Part shown: positions 44,400 to 52,742 of the stretch, piece after piece | How the letters are laid out: each line of letters opens with the position of its first letter | How positions within the stretch are numbered: the first letter of the stretch is position 1 | Assembly: GCA_041686855.1 (NCBI GenBank) | Contig: JAWLDA010000002.1 | Location: 384,280-448,279 of the forward strand | Length of the DNA: 64,000 bases | DNA from: JAWLDA01 sp041686855 | GTDB lineage: Bacteria; Bacillota; Limnochordia; DTU080; RSA5 | Direction of reading: 5' to 3' | The notes under the pieces: generated by a model | The model's database searches: none | What the model saw: only the letters and a program-made list of their open reading frames with translations | Told to the model about the DNA's origin: nothing | Translations under genes and position numbers: made by a program

Positions 44400-45476
44400 T
44401 TACAGCGTTGTGGAGAGGTCGATCTCCTCAAACACTTCAGGATTCTCCGGACCCTCCACTTGGATCACACCAACCGCACCTTTACCCAATGCCCGGTTGA
44501 TCGAGTGGTCGACAAGTGTGTAGTTGCCGGGTGCCTCGAGTGTAAATTCGACCCACGCTGCGCCGCCTGCCGGAATCATCGTCGTCTGAACGTTTGTCGA
44601 AGCTTCCGAGGCGCCTTCTTGGTGCACCACATCAAAGATTTCGCCGATGACGTGGAAGGAGGAGATCAGGTTGGGTCCGCCATTTCCGATAAAGATCCGG
44701 ACCGTCTCTCCCACTTTGGCCTTCATGGCGTGCTCGCCCGTCAGCGCTTGCCACTCACCGTTGAAGACCACAAAGTTCGGGTTCTCATCCCACAAGGCTT
44801 GATCATCAAAGGACGCGTGCCCTCTTTGCCGTGGTCTCAAATCGGTGTACAGCTCTCCCTGCATTACGTAGAACTCGTGATCGACCGGCTTCAAACCTTC
44901 CTTAGGCTCGACCAAAATCAGTCCGTACATGCCGTTGGCGATGTGTGCCGGGATGTACGGCGTCGCGCAGTGGTACACGTACAACCCGGGATTGAGAGCC
45001 GTGAAGCGGAACGCCTTCGTCTCGCCGGGCATCACTTGTGTCGCCTCGGCGCCCCCACCCGGTCCGGTCACTGCGTGTAGGTCGACCGAGTGCGGCTGAA
45101 CGCTGCTCTCATCATTCTCCAGGTAGATCTCGACCGTGTCTCCTTCTCGTACCCGAATCATTTGACCGGGAACGGTGCCGTCAAAGGTCCAGTAGTTGAA
45201 GCTCATTCCGTCCATCACATGCCCATCGAGCTCAACAGCCCGCATATACACTTGGTGTAACTGGGGGCCGTCCCCGGTGATCGGTTCGGGAACTTCAGTC
45301 GGATCCTTTGCGACTCGAACAGCCTCTTTGGCCGGCGCCGGTCGAGATGCCGCCTCGGCCACCTCGTCGACGGGGACTGCTACCTTCTCGCCCATCATGT
45401 TGTTCCCGACCCAAGCCAGTGAGACAGCGACCATGACCACCAAGACGATTGCAACTCCAGGTACTCGCAGCTTCAT
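44400..45476 (-). CDS. nirK: Copper-containing nitrite reductase, AniA-like
   Basis: 358 residues; reduces nitrite to NO outside the cytoplasmic membrane. An N-terminal hydrophobic helix (about 7-23) without a lipobox Cys is followed by a linker and two cupredoxin domains. Type 1 copper ligands: His129, Cys170, His178, Met183. Type 2 ligands: His134, His169, His324. Catalytic Asp132 and His275 are present. Sequence blocks such as GNGGPNLISSFHVIGEIFD and GNYTLVDHSI resemble Neisseria AniA (class II). ATG at 45476 with AAGGGGG 10 nt upstream. The Crp/Fnr gene just upstream is a likely regulator. Confidence 0.95.
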   Translation of the reverse strand: MKLRVPGVAIVLVVMVAVSLAWVGNNMMGEKVAVPVDEVAEAASRPAPAKEAVRVAKDPTEVPEPITGDGPQLHQVYMRAVELDGHVMDGMSFNYWTFDGTVPGQMIRVREGDTVEIYLENDESSVQPHSVDLHAVTGPGGGAEATQVMPGETKAFRFTALNPGLYVYHCATPYIPAHIANGMYGLILVEPKEGLKPVDHEFYVMQGELYTDLRPRQRGHASFDDQALWDENPNFVVFNGEWQALTGEHAMKAKVGETVRIFIGNGGPNLISSFHVIGEIFDVVHQEGASEASTNVQTTMIPAGGAAWVEFTLEAPGNYTLVDHSINRALGKGAVGVIQVEGPENPEVFEEIDLSTTL

Positions 45477-45573
45477 GCTTCTCAATCCCCCTTCTTGCGT
45501 TCCGTGCACCTTAAAGGTATCACGCAGGAGGATGAGCTCCACAGAGTTGAACGTCCGGACTCTTTGGGACAAC

Positions 45574-45595
45574 TGTCATGTGACGCAATGTGACA
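45574..45595 (-). promoter_or_regulatory. Possible Crp/Fnr-type operator before nirK
   Basis: TGTCA (45574-45578) and TGACA (45591-45595) are inverted arms 12 nt apart and contain a direct repeat of ATGTGAC. It lies about 100 nt before the nirK start. It is not a textbook FNR or CRP box, so this is only a candidate. Confidence 0.25.
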
Positions 45596-45618
45596 AAGTG
45601 GAAATCGTAACGGAAGCG

Positions 45619-46278
45619 TTAATCGTGCTCCAACAACCGGTTTACATCAACGATGCGAATGGAGCCCCGCCGCACCTCCACCGCGCCGGTGCGTTGCAGC
45701 TCACCCAAGGCGCGACTGAGCACCTGCCTCACGGTGCCCAAATGCGCGGCCAATTCCTCGTGTGAGACGCCCTCAAGCACTCCCGTCTCGCCGGCCGCCT
45801 CTACCAGATACGCGGCAAGTCTGCTCTTCACATCCAGCAGGGCCAAACTGTTCATCTTACCCATCGCGAAACGGAGCTTCTCCGCCATCTCACGGACCAT
45901 TTCCGCGCTCAGCCCTGGATAACGGTGTGCAAGGTCTCGAATCACCTCGCCCGGTACGAGTACGATTAACGTGTCACGTTCCTCGGCAATCGCTGTAGCT
46001 GCATTCTCGCTGCTATCGAGCGCTCCGACTTCGTTAAAGGTCTCACCCGTGCGAAACTCCCGTACAATGAGTTGACGCCCCTCAGGAGAGAAACGTACAA
46101 TCTTAACGCGTCCGCGGCATACGTAGTACATACCGTCGGCCGGTTCTCCCTCATGAAAGAGGGTCTCGCCGGAATCCAAGCTTACACGCCGCGTCGAAGA
46201 GGCCAGGCGAGCAATCTCGTGTTCGGGCAATCCGGCAAAATACGAAATCCCTTTCACTATTTCCTCTAAACTCTTCAC
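45619..46278 (-). CDS. Crp/Fnr-family transcription regulator
   Basis: 219 residues. A cyclic-nucleotide-binding-type beta roll (about 20-120, GETLFHEGEPADGMYYVCRG) and dimer helix are followed by a winged helix (SHEELAAHLGTVRQVLSRAL). There are no N-terminal cysteines for an Fe-S cluster, so it is not an oxygen-sensing FNR; a DNR/NnrR-like NO sensor (haem) or a CRP-like protein are the options. GTG start with AGGTGA 6 nt upstream. It lies directly before nirK. Confidence 0.9.
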   Translation of the reverse strand: MKSLEEIVKGISYFAGLPEHEIARLASSTRRVSLDSGETLFHEGEPADGMYYVCRGRVKIVRFSPEGRQLIVREFRTGETFNEVGALDSSENAATAIAEERDTLIVLVPGEVIRDLAHRYPGLSAEMVREMAEKLRFAMGKMNSLALLDVKSRLAAYLVEAAGETGVLEGVSHEELAAHLGTVRQVLSRALGELQRTGAVEVRRGSIRIVDVNRLLEHD

Positions 46279-46342
46279 TATCGATCACCTCAGCCGCATT
46301 AGTCCTCCTTAAATCCTACGGTCAGATCTAGTTCCAACCTTG

Positions 46343-46348
46343 ATTATA
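46343..46348 (-). promoter_or_regulatory. Consensus -10 box before the Crp/Fnr gene
   Basis: TATAAT on the minus strand about 65 nt before the GTG. No good -35 is seen at 16-18 bp, which would fit an activated promoter. Confidence 0.4.
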
Positions 46349-46386
46349 AAGCAGAGGACGTAGGCGCGAGGCAATTTTGCGCGCGT

Positions 46387-46429
46387 AAAAGCGCCGAAGG
46401 CGAGTCACCAACGGTGACTCCCTCGGCGC
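46387..46429 (-). terminator. Intrinsic terminator after the DUF2249 gene
   Basis: A long stem (GCGCCGAGGGAGTCACC with GGTGACTCGCCTTCGGCGC, 46391-46429, few mismatches, loop GTT) is followed by TTTT on the minus strand. It separates the DUF2249 operon from the regulator. Confidence 0.85.
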
Positions 46430-46441
46430 CGGCGAAGCTCG

Positions 46442-46987
46442 TTACCGGTGGCTGGGGGCTGTTATGATCAACGTGGTAGATCCATCGTCCTGCTGGGAGA
46501 CTTGGCATGGATAGCCCATTTGATCAAGCTTAGGCAGGAGAAACATTGGACGCCGATCGTAGTAACCCACGATGCGCCCTCCTGCCTGTAGTCGATTGAT
46601 GGCTTCGAGCGTGCGGACCATGGGTTCAGGGGGTTCAAGGCCACGATTATCCAAAACAATCTCTTTGGGCCATTCTCCTGTCGATGCCTTCGGGGCCTCG
46701 ACGTCCGAAACGCTGACATCGACACCCTGATCCGCGTCGGTCTCGGTGCGACGGAAGACCACTTTCCATTCACCATCCTCAATCGGAGATGCCTCCGACT
46801 CAAACCCTTGACTCTTCAATACAGCCAAAAGGGGCGTCGGTTTGAAGGTGGCGTAGAGGACGAGGGTCGCACCAGCTGGAAGGCTCCCGGCGGCGCTCAT
46901 GATCTTTTGAAAAGGCTCCCTGCCTGCGCGCAGATCTTCTCGAACATCAACGACTACTTCGCGTCCAGTACTTTGCCGATCAGTCAT
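46442..46987 (-). CDS. Tandem DUF2249 protein
   Basis: 181 residues with two copies of the TusA-like DUF2249 fold: residues about 8-75 (VVVDVREDLRAGREPFQKIM and LVLYATFKPTPLLAVLKSQG) and about 105-175 (EIVLDNRGLEPPEPMVRTLE and GYYDRRPMFLLPKLDQMGY). DUF2249 proteins often occur beside nitrite and NO reductase genes; the biochemical role is unknown. The ATG at 46987 has AGAGAGG 10 nt upstream; a GTG overlapping the stop of the gene before (GTGA) is an alternative. Same transcript as the CcoN-like gene. Confidence 0.82.
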   Translation of the reverse strand: MTDRQSTGREVVVDVREDLRAGREPFQKIMSAAGSLPAGATLVLYATFKPTPLLAVLKSQGFESEASPIEDGEWKVVFRRTETDADQGVDVSVSDVEAPKASTGEWPKEIVLDNRGLEPPEPMVRTLEAINRLQAGGRIVGYYDRRPMFLLPKLDQMGYPCQVSQQDDGSTTLIITAPSHR

Positions 46988-46992
46988 TCGAT

Positions 46993-48309
46993 TCACACCT
47001 CTCTCTTTGATCGTTGCGGCAAAATCAAGAGGGCCAGGTCAAACATCAAAGCGCAGCACGCAGCGGCAAACAACAAGGCGGCCGCGATGGCAAGGGGCGT
47101 CGCCCCCACAACGATTGCTCCCAGGGTGAGTAGCAAAGTTCCATGATAAATCGGAAAGACGATCCGCCCTACCCGCTCGTTCGTTAGGTCGCTCATGGCG
47201 GGAACAGCTACCCGTCCCACCGTCTCACTATACCGATGATACCATACAAGGAACGGTACGATTTTGTGCAGGAGCGCCAAGATCATGGTGCTCACCCACC
47301 CCAACGCGACGAGTAGGCCAAACGCTAGTACAATCCGGTTTGGCACTCCGCCCGGTCGCAGCGAGGCGACCGTAACACCAACAAGAACCACACCCGATAC
47401 CACGGCGTAACCAACGGCCCACGGCACTTGACGCACCCAGATATCCGGACGTCGACCCCGCGCCTTCCAAAGGAGACTGACATCGAAGCCGTAAAGCATG
47501 ATTCCGGCAAAGATGAACAGTACACCCGGGAGCACGTACGCCTGCCCTACATAGGCGCCCACGATGGCGAGAGCGATCCCTCCGTAAAGGAGTCGAAAGA
47601 TCCAAGCAGGACGCCCCTCTGGATGTCCATGCACCAATAGGAACATAGAGACCAGCCGATAGGCGGCGCCCATGATGATCCCGGTGAACCATCCCACGGG
47701 TCCTAGCACAAGGTGTGCAGTGAGAAGGGACTCCAGTTCATTGACACCGGCGCCGTACCGCAATGACACTGCCATTGCAATGCCGACGACCAAGGTCGCA
47801 ATGAAGGAGACGACTGAAGCAGTAATGTAGCGATGCGTCACGTCTCGTTGTGTCGACGCCTGGAGTGTACGAGCGATGTTGTAAGCGAAGAGTAACGCGC
47901 CTACAATTACAAAAACTCCTCCTGCGATTACGCCCTCGAGCCAAAATGTTCGGAAAGAGAGCGATAACAGCAGACTTCCCGGGACAAAGAAGGCCAGGGA
48001 GAACCATCCTAACGGTACACTGTGCAACCGCGCTGAGACGATCACAGGCGCCATCTGATGAAGGACGCCCAACGTCACTCCGCTCCCCCAGGTGAGCGTG
48101 AACAGGTGGACGAGCACTAGCAACTGCGTGTTGTGTCGTACAAAAAGCGCGGAGGACGGAAGCGCCCAAGCCAACTGGGCGAGTAAGATGAGAAATCCCA
48201 CCAACCCTGCAGCGATAAAGCCAAGAGGCAGGTACGCAGGGACGGCTGTCGACCCCGGACTCGGCGCCGCTACATTCATTCCAATCGGGTTCGATGCCCG
48301 GTTCTCCAT
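46993..48309 (-). CDS. CcoN-like multi-helix membrane protein (haem-copper oxidase subunit I family)
   Basis: 438 residues, about 12 TM helices. VHLFTLTWGSGVTLGVLHQM and AHLVLGPVGWFTGIIMGAAY resemble the haem-binding helix repeats of CcoN/NorB-like proteins, each with a conserved His, and LLHKIVPFLVWYHRYSETVG holds more His. The complete copper-B triad cannot be confirmed, so it may carry haem without being an oxidase. The ATG at 48309 has GGGGGTG 8 nt upstream; it lies 7 nt after the SufT-like gene. Related proteins occur with nirK and DUF2249 genes in other Firmicutes, so a role in NO handling or electron transfer is likely but unproven. Confidence 0.68.
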   Translation of the reverse strand: MENRASNPIGMNVAAPSPGSTAVPAYLPLGFIAAGLVGFLILLAQLAWALPSSALFVRHNTQLLVLVHLFTLTWGSGVTLGVLHQMAPVIVSARLHSVPLGWFSLAFFVPGSLLLSLSFRTFWLEGVIAGGVFVIVGALLFAYNIARTLQASTQRDVTHRYITASVVSFIATLVVGIAMAVSLRYGAGVNELESLLTAHLVLGPVGWFTGIIMGAAYRLVSMFLLVHGHPEGRPAWIFRLLYGGIALAIVGAYVGQAYVLPGVLFIFAGIMLYGFDVSLLWKARGRRPDIWVRQVPWAVGYAVVSGVVLVGVTVASLRPGGVPNRIVLAFGLLVALGWVSTMILALLHKIVPFLVWYHRYSETVGRVAVPAMSDLTNERVGRIVFPIYHGTLLLTLGAIVVGATPLAIAAALLFAAACCALMFDLALLILPQRSKREV

Positions 48310-48316
48310 CGACCGC

Positions 48317-48658
48317 TCACCCCCGTCTATTCGCCTCGAGCTGCTCCAAGCCGGCCGGCGTAATGAGAGCCGGCGACCATGCGGGAGACCAGACCACATT
48401 GACGATCACCGCGTTCACATCAGTTAGCGCTTCGTGAACCGCTGTCTCGACCGCCCCTTTTAGATAGCCGCTCAACGGGCAGGCGGGCGTCGTCATCGTC
48501 ATGGTAATTTGAATGCGGTTCTCCGGCCACACATCGACATCGTAAATGAGTCCCAAATCGACGACATTCACCTGAAGCTCGGGGTCGATCACCTCGCGCA
48601 GGGCCTCCCAAACGCTTTCCTGCACTGCTTTCTCATTTTCATTATGGTTGGTGGTCAC
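48317..48658 (-). CDS. MIP18/SufT-like (DUF59) metal-sulfur assembly factor
   Basis: 113 residues. VIDPELQVNVVDLGLIYDV and the Cys60 motif TPACPLSGYLKGAVETAV are the DUF59 (PaaD/SufT) signature. Such proteins help Fe-S cluster insertion. GTG at 48658 with GGAGG 8 nt upstream. It is the first gene of the three-gene operon with the CcoN-like and DUF2249 proteins. Confidence 0.88.
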   Translation of the reverse strand: MTTNHNENEKAVQESVWEALREVIDPELQVNVVDLGLIYDVDVWPENRIQITMTMTTPACPLSGYLKGAVETAVHEALTDVNAVIVNVVWSPAWSPALITPAGLEQLEANRRG

Positions 48659-48742
48659 CGGGCTTCCCTCCTTGAGCGTGTTCGATAGCGCTCCTGTTTC
48701 GAGTTCGCAGTAACACTCTAACATTGGAGATTGTGTGCATCC

Positions 48743-48756
48743 GCAACTTCAGTTGC
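48743..48756. promoter_or_regulatory. Perfect 6-bp inverted repeat between divergent genes
   Basis: GCAACT-TC-AGTTGC lies in the 232-nt gap between the SufT-like operon (minus) and the cupin gene (plus). The place fits an operator for one or both transcripts. No clear -35/-10 pair was found in the gap. Confidence 0.4.
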
Positions 48757-48890
48757 AATATGACTCCGACTCGCTCAATGTAAGGGTTACTTTAGTTGCC
48801 GACCCCACTTGGGCGAAACAATAAAATGAAGGTAGGCCGAGGATCTGGGCAAAGATAACGCAAGGAGAAATCAAGGAGGCGATGAACGTT

Positions 48891-49250
48891 ATGCGGAGAA
48901 CAGACTTACTGAGTAACGTTGCGTTTCGCGACGCGACCCCCAACTCCGAACCACTCTTCGTGGATTCCCATGGACGGGTCTTGCGCTTTTCGCTTAAGCC
49001 CGGTCAAGTGATCCATGAGCACAAGGCGCCCAACTCGCCCTTTTACGTCGTCGTTCTCAAAGGTGAAGGAGTCTTCACCGGCGGCGATGGTGAGGAGGTG
49101 CGAGCCACACCGAATACCCTCTTGGTCTTTGACCCAGGAGAGATGCGCTCGGTGCGCGCCTTGGACCAAGAGTTTGTCTTTGTCGGCTTCCTTCACGGCG
49201 TGGCAAGCGCCCGTCCGGAGAAGACTGGGGGCACGTTGGGACGCGACTAG
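48891..49250 (+). CDS. Small cupin-domain protein
   Basis: 119 residues. A single double-stranded beta-helix: FSLKPGQVIHEHKAPNSPFY has the HxH of cupin motif 1, but the motif 1 Glu and the motif 2 His are missing (FDPGEMRSV). The start at 48891 has GGAGG 11 nt upstream; the ATG at 48882 is only 2 nt from it. It is divergent from the SufT operon and may sense a small ligand or bind metal weakly. Confidence 0.78.
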   Translation: MRRTDLLSNVAFRDATPNSEPLFVDSHGRVLRFSLKPGQVIHEHKAPNSPFYVVVLKGEGVFTGGDGEEVRATPNTLLVFDPGEMRSVRALDQEFVFVGFLHGVASARPEKTGGTLGRD

Positions 49251-49375
49251 ACGGCGACTCAGGTTGCCAGCCCTGGCACCTGCTGCTAAGGGCCTCACGC
49301 GCTGTTGTGGAGCGCGCATTTGCTATGCCGCAACCGTCGCCGATCGTGTATACTGTGGTTGGGAGTTGATGATCG

Positions 49376-49870
49376 ATGAATTTAAGCCCAGTTGAGTTGG
49401 GTCGCACACTAAAGAGCATGGTCACCGGCCTAAAGGTGACGATGTCACAAATGCTCAAACCCTCGATCACACTGCAGTATCCAGAGGAGCGACTCGACCT
49501 CCCGGTGGGGTATCGGGGCATTCCGGTCCTCTTGAGCGATCCTGACGGGGAACTGAAGTGCACTAGCTGCATGCAATGCGTGCGCGCCTGCCCTGTTCAG
49601 TGCATCGAGTTGCAGTCCCACAAGGAGAAAGGGCGTAAACTCAAAGTCCTTGACGTGTATAATCTCGATGCAACGTGGTGCATGTACTGCGGGCTGTGTG
49701 TAGAGGCGTGTCCATTTGACGCACTGGCAATGTCGGATCAGTACGAGCTGGCGGATTACAGCCTTTCCAACCTGCTCTACGATCGAGACAAGCTCGCCGA
49801 AATCGGGCGGCGTCAGATCACCGAAACGATCAACTTCGGCATCAAGACGGGGTCCACGCATACTCGATAA
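49376..49870 (+). CDS. NuoI-like 2[4Fe-4S] ferredoxin, stand-alone
   Basis: 164 residues. Two clusters are formed by Cys62/65/68/72 (CTSCMQCVRAC) and Cys102/105/108/112 (CMYCGLCVEAC). The N-terminus (LKSMVTGLKVTMSQMLKPSI and YPEERLDLPVGYRG) matches NADH-quinone oxidoreductase subunit I. No other nuo gene is beside it. The ATG at 49376 has GGGAG 10 nt upstream and a TATACT box about 20 nt before it. It could belong to complex I encoded elsewhere or carry electrons for the denitrification block. Confidence 0.88.
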   Translation: MNLSPVELGRTLKSMVTGLKVTMSQMLKPSITLQYPEERLDLPVGYRGIPVLLSDPDGELKCTSCMQCVRACPVQCIELQSHKEKGRKLKVLDVYNLDATWCMYCGLCVEACPFDALAMSDQYELADYSLSNLLYDRDKLAEIGRRQITETINFGIKTGSTHTR

Positions 49871-49918
49871 GTAAACGTACACCCCGCCTTAGCACGGCCG
49901 ATTCTCCTAATAAAGACC

Positions 49919-51286
49919 TTATCCGACCAGCGCCTGTTGATCGCTGAACAACTGCGATAGCAGGCGCTGAGCCGTTTCAACTAAAATCCTTTCAGCACCG
50001 ACGCCGACCGGAGTACCCGATCCGGCCCATGTTTCGTACCCACCTTCGTTGGTCAATGCCTTGTCCGTAGCAATGTATCCAAGGCTGTCGTTTGAGAGCC
50101 CGACCACAAACGTGTCTGTCGACGGGGCGTCACTCTTAATCGCTAACCCAATCTCGACGAAAATCTCACCCGGCAAAGCAACCCAAGCCGACCCGCCAAT
50201 GCGCAGCGCTTGCACCTCTGTGTCAATATGTGAGGGAAAGTCTGCCAGCCGAAGCACGTGATCGGCGTAGACCGGGCGCAACGTCTTGGGGATGGGTTGT
50301 CCGACCACGTAACTAAAGGGTCCTTGGTCGGGGCGTGGATCGTTACCGGCGAGAATCTGCTTTGCGACGGCGACATCTTCCGGAGTGACGCGCTTCGTCG
50401 GCAGTTGGACAGGAGTTGTCACCGCTCGCACGACCGCCGTATCCTCCATCCGCATCCGCCCCATCACTTTCAGTACTTCCCCGGCAAGGGCCGTCGCGAC
50501 ACGGTGGGCTTGTTTGTGTCCGCGGAGTTGGTTGGAGTCAAACGGATTCACGTTGTTGATCTGGCCTGAGGTGCCATTTAACAAGAGGGGAATACACCCT
50601 TCACCCAAGTGTCGCCGCATGATCTGCGCGAAGTGGCCGTAGTAATCGGCCGACACAGCGTTGGAGTTGTCGGTGCCCACATAGTGGAGGCTGAACTGCG
50701 TCACAACAGCCAATGGACGCCCCTCTAGATTCTCAATGTAGAGGACTCCTACGGTCGGGTCGATCGGACTCACCGCTTCTACGATATCCGGATTCCCTTT
50801 CCCCGGATTCATGCGGACCGACCCGTCTCTCATACGATAGCGCCGGCAGAAACTGATATCGTGCTGCTCCCCCTGTCCCCATGCAAGTCGCGCCGGTTGC
50901 AGACGACGATCGGCCAAACGGACGCAGTCGGCCACTCGAGTGACCAGCCAGGTCATGTACGCCTCTTCTCGCTGTACCGCGTGCGTCGAGCGAGGTGACG
51001 GGCCCGTGTGCGTATGCGTACATCCAATCATCACACTCTCGGGCGGGATGTCTGTGTGCTCAGCAATGAGTGCACGAATGTTTTGTACGTCCTGGCGCAG
51101 GATCGAGATTAGGTCGAGCGCCACGATGGCTACCTTTTGCGTTCCATCGTCAACTACAACCGCTTTGGCGTGCAGCGGGTCGTGAACGTCCTCGGCGTAA
51201 CGTGGGTGAAACGAGCCGGCGAGCGTGATGCCCAGAGGTGGTGTGATGTCCACCTGAGCCGCACCGGCATGAATTGGATGCGCCAT
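49919..51286 (-). CDS. Neutral/alkaline ceramidase-family protein, copy B
   Basis: 455 residues, no signal peptide. The start AGAAQVDITPPLG and GCTHTHTGPSPRS (His91, His93) are the family's zinc-site marks; further ligands would be His201 (LHYVG), a Glu in LPGEIFVEIG and a Tyr in EGGYETW. The hexapeptide GDxSPN, which holds the nucleophilic Ser in true ceramidases, reads GQINNV here, so the Ser is absent. ATG at 51286 with GGAG 10-12 nt upstream. It is a close paralogue of the gene 40 nt upstream. In this sugar locus it may act on a carbohydrate ester or amide; the substrate is unknown. Confidence 0.78.
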   Translation of the reverse strand: MAHPIHAGAAQVDITPPLGITLAGSFHPRYAEDVHDPLHAKAVVVDDGTQKVAIVALDLISILRQDVQNIRALIAEHTDIPPESVMIGCTHTHTGPSPRSTHAVQREEAYMTWLVTRVADCVRLADRRLQPARLAWGQGEQHDISFCRRYRMRDGSVRMNPGKGNPDIVEAVSPIDPTVGVLYIENLEGRPLAVVTQFSLHYVGTDNSNAVSADYYGHFAQIMRRHLGEGCIPLLLNGTSGQINNVNPFDSNQLRGHKQAHRVATALAGEVLKVMGRMRMEDTAVVRAVTTPVQLPTKRVTPEDVAVAKQILAGNDPRPDQGPFSYVVGQPIPKTLRPVYADHVLRLADFPSHIDTEVQALRIGGSAWVALPGEIFVEIGLAIKSDAPSTDTFVVGLSNDSLGYIATDKALTNEGGYETWAGSGTPVGVGAERILVETAQRLLSQLFSDQQALVG

Positions 51287-51326
51287 TGCTGCTGGAACTC
51301 CTCTCCTGAAACCAGTTATACGTTCG

Positions 51327-52697
51327 TCATCCCGCGCTTCGTTGGGAGGATGCCGCGAAGAGTTGTGCCACGACGCCCCTAGCCACGTCGATGGTGGCCG
51401 CTTCGGCTCCGGTTCCGACCGGATTACTCGGCGCCCCCCAAGTCTCGTAGCCACCCTCCTTTAATTGCGCCTTGTCCGTCGGGATGTAACCAAGATTGTC
51501 GTTGGCCAGGTTGAGAACGAACGTGAAAGGCGACGGCGAATCTGCAGAAATGGCGAAGCCGATCTCAGTAAAGGTCTGCCCGGGCAGACCCACCCAGACC
51601 GACTCCCCGACGCGGATTGCCTGGACTTCGGAGTGCAGGTTCTTAGGCATGTCATTCAGGCGAATGAGGTGGCGGGCGTAGACCGGACGCATTCGCTCCG
51701 GAATCGGTTGCCCGACGATATGACTGAAAGGGCCCTGATTGGGGACCGGATCCTGTCCGGCGACGATGGCGTGAGCGACCCGCACATCCTCGGGCGTGAC
51801 CGCCTTGCGCGGGAGCGTGAGCTCCGCCGTGACCGCTCCGAGGTCGCAACGATCCGTCAACCGCATTCTTCCGACCACCTTGAGCACTTCTCCGGCTAAT
51901 GCGCGCGCCACCCGGCGACCGCGGGCGTGTCCGCGATCATTGTGGGTGTCAAAAGGGTTGACGTTGTTGACCTGACCCAAAGCGCCGTTGATGAGGAGTG
52001 GGGTACATGCCGGACCGTAGAACTCGCGGACAGTTGCGGCAAACTGACCGAAGTAATCTGCCGAGATTGCGCCCCGTCCATCCGTGCCGACATAATGCAT
52101 ACCGAACTGCGCAATGACGGCCAGCGGCTCTCCGGCTTCGTTCTGGGCGTACAGCACCCCTACGGTCGGATCAACGGGACTCGTCGGCTCGATGATATCG
52201 GGGTTGCCACGACCTGGGTTCATCCGCACGGTCCCGTCGCGCATTTTAAATCGGCGGCAGAAATTGAAACCGTGAAGCTCCCCTCTACCCCAACCAACGC
52301 GGGCCGGCGTCAACCGACGCTCAGCGATACGAATGGTGTCCGCGACCCGCTGAATCAACCATTCAACGTACTCTTGCTCCTTATCCACCTCATGAATGCT
52401 CTGAGTCGCCGGCCCCGAGTGTGTATGGGTGCATCCAATCAGGATGTGATCCGGCAGAATTTCGGTCGTAGCCGCGACCCGATCGCGGATCTGCCGCACG
52501 TCCTCCAGCGAGAGCGCAACCACATCGAGGGCCACAAAGGCGACACGGCTCTCGCCGCCGGCAATCACTACCGCTTTGGCACGCAGGGGATCGTGCACAT
52601 CCTCCGCGTAAACCGGCTGGAAACCGCCGGCCATTCTGACTCCCAGAGGAGGAGTTACGTCTAAGTCGGCTGTGCCGACCCGAATCATGTCATCCAC
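51327..52697 (-). CDS. Neutral/alkaline ceramidase-family protein, copy A
   Basis: 456 residues, no signal peptide, about half identical to the next gene by eye. RVGTADLDVTPPLGVRMAGG, GCTHTHSGPATQS (His91, His93), MHYVGTDG and LPGQTFTEIG are seen; the last has Gln where copy B has Glu. The nucleophile motif is GQVNNV, again without Ser. GTG at 52697 is chosen because AAGGAG lies 8 nt upstream. The two genes form an operon, downstream of the solute-binding protein and probably read with it. Confidence 0.78.
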   Translation of the reverse strand: MDDMIRVGTADLDVTPPLGVRMAGGFQPVYAEDVHDPLRAKAVVIAGGESRVAFVALDVVALSLEDVRQIRDRVAATTEILPDHILIGCTHTHSGPATQSIHEVDKEQEYVEWLIQRVADTIRIAERRLTPARVGWGRGELHGFNFCRRFKMRDGTVRMNPGRGNPDIIEPTSPVDPTVGVLYAQNEAGEPLAVIAQFGMHYVGTDGRGAISADYFGQFAATVREFYGPACTPLLINGALGQVNNVNPFDTHNDRGHARGRRVARALAGEVLKVVGRMRLTDRCDLGAVTAELTLPRKAVTPEDVRVAHAIVAGQDPVPNQGPFSHIVGQPIPERMRPVYARHLIRLNDMPKNLHSEVQAIRVGESVWVGLPGQTFTEIGFAISADSPSPFTFVLNLANDNLGYIPTDKAQLKEGGYETWGAPSNPVGTGAEAATIDVARGVVAQLFAASSQRSAG

Positions 52698-52742
52698 GTA
52701 CAACTCTCCTTCACCGTTGGTGCGCGACGCAGTCTTACATTA

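Noticed and set aside
44400..45476. Loss of the catalytic His in NirK (FNGE near residue 240)
   Set aside because: Counting from the last type 2 ligand shows the catalytic His is His275 in SFHVIGE, 49 residues before His324 as in AniA. The enzyme looks intact.
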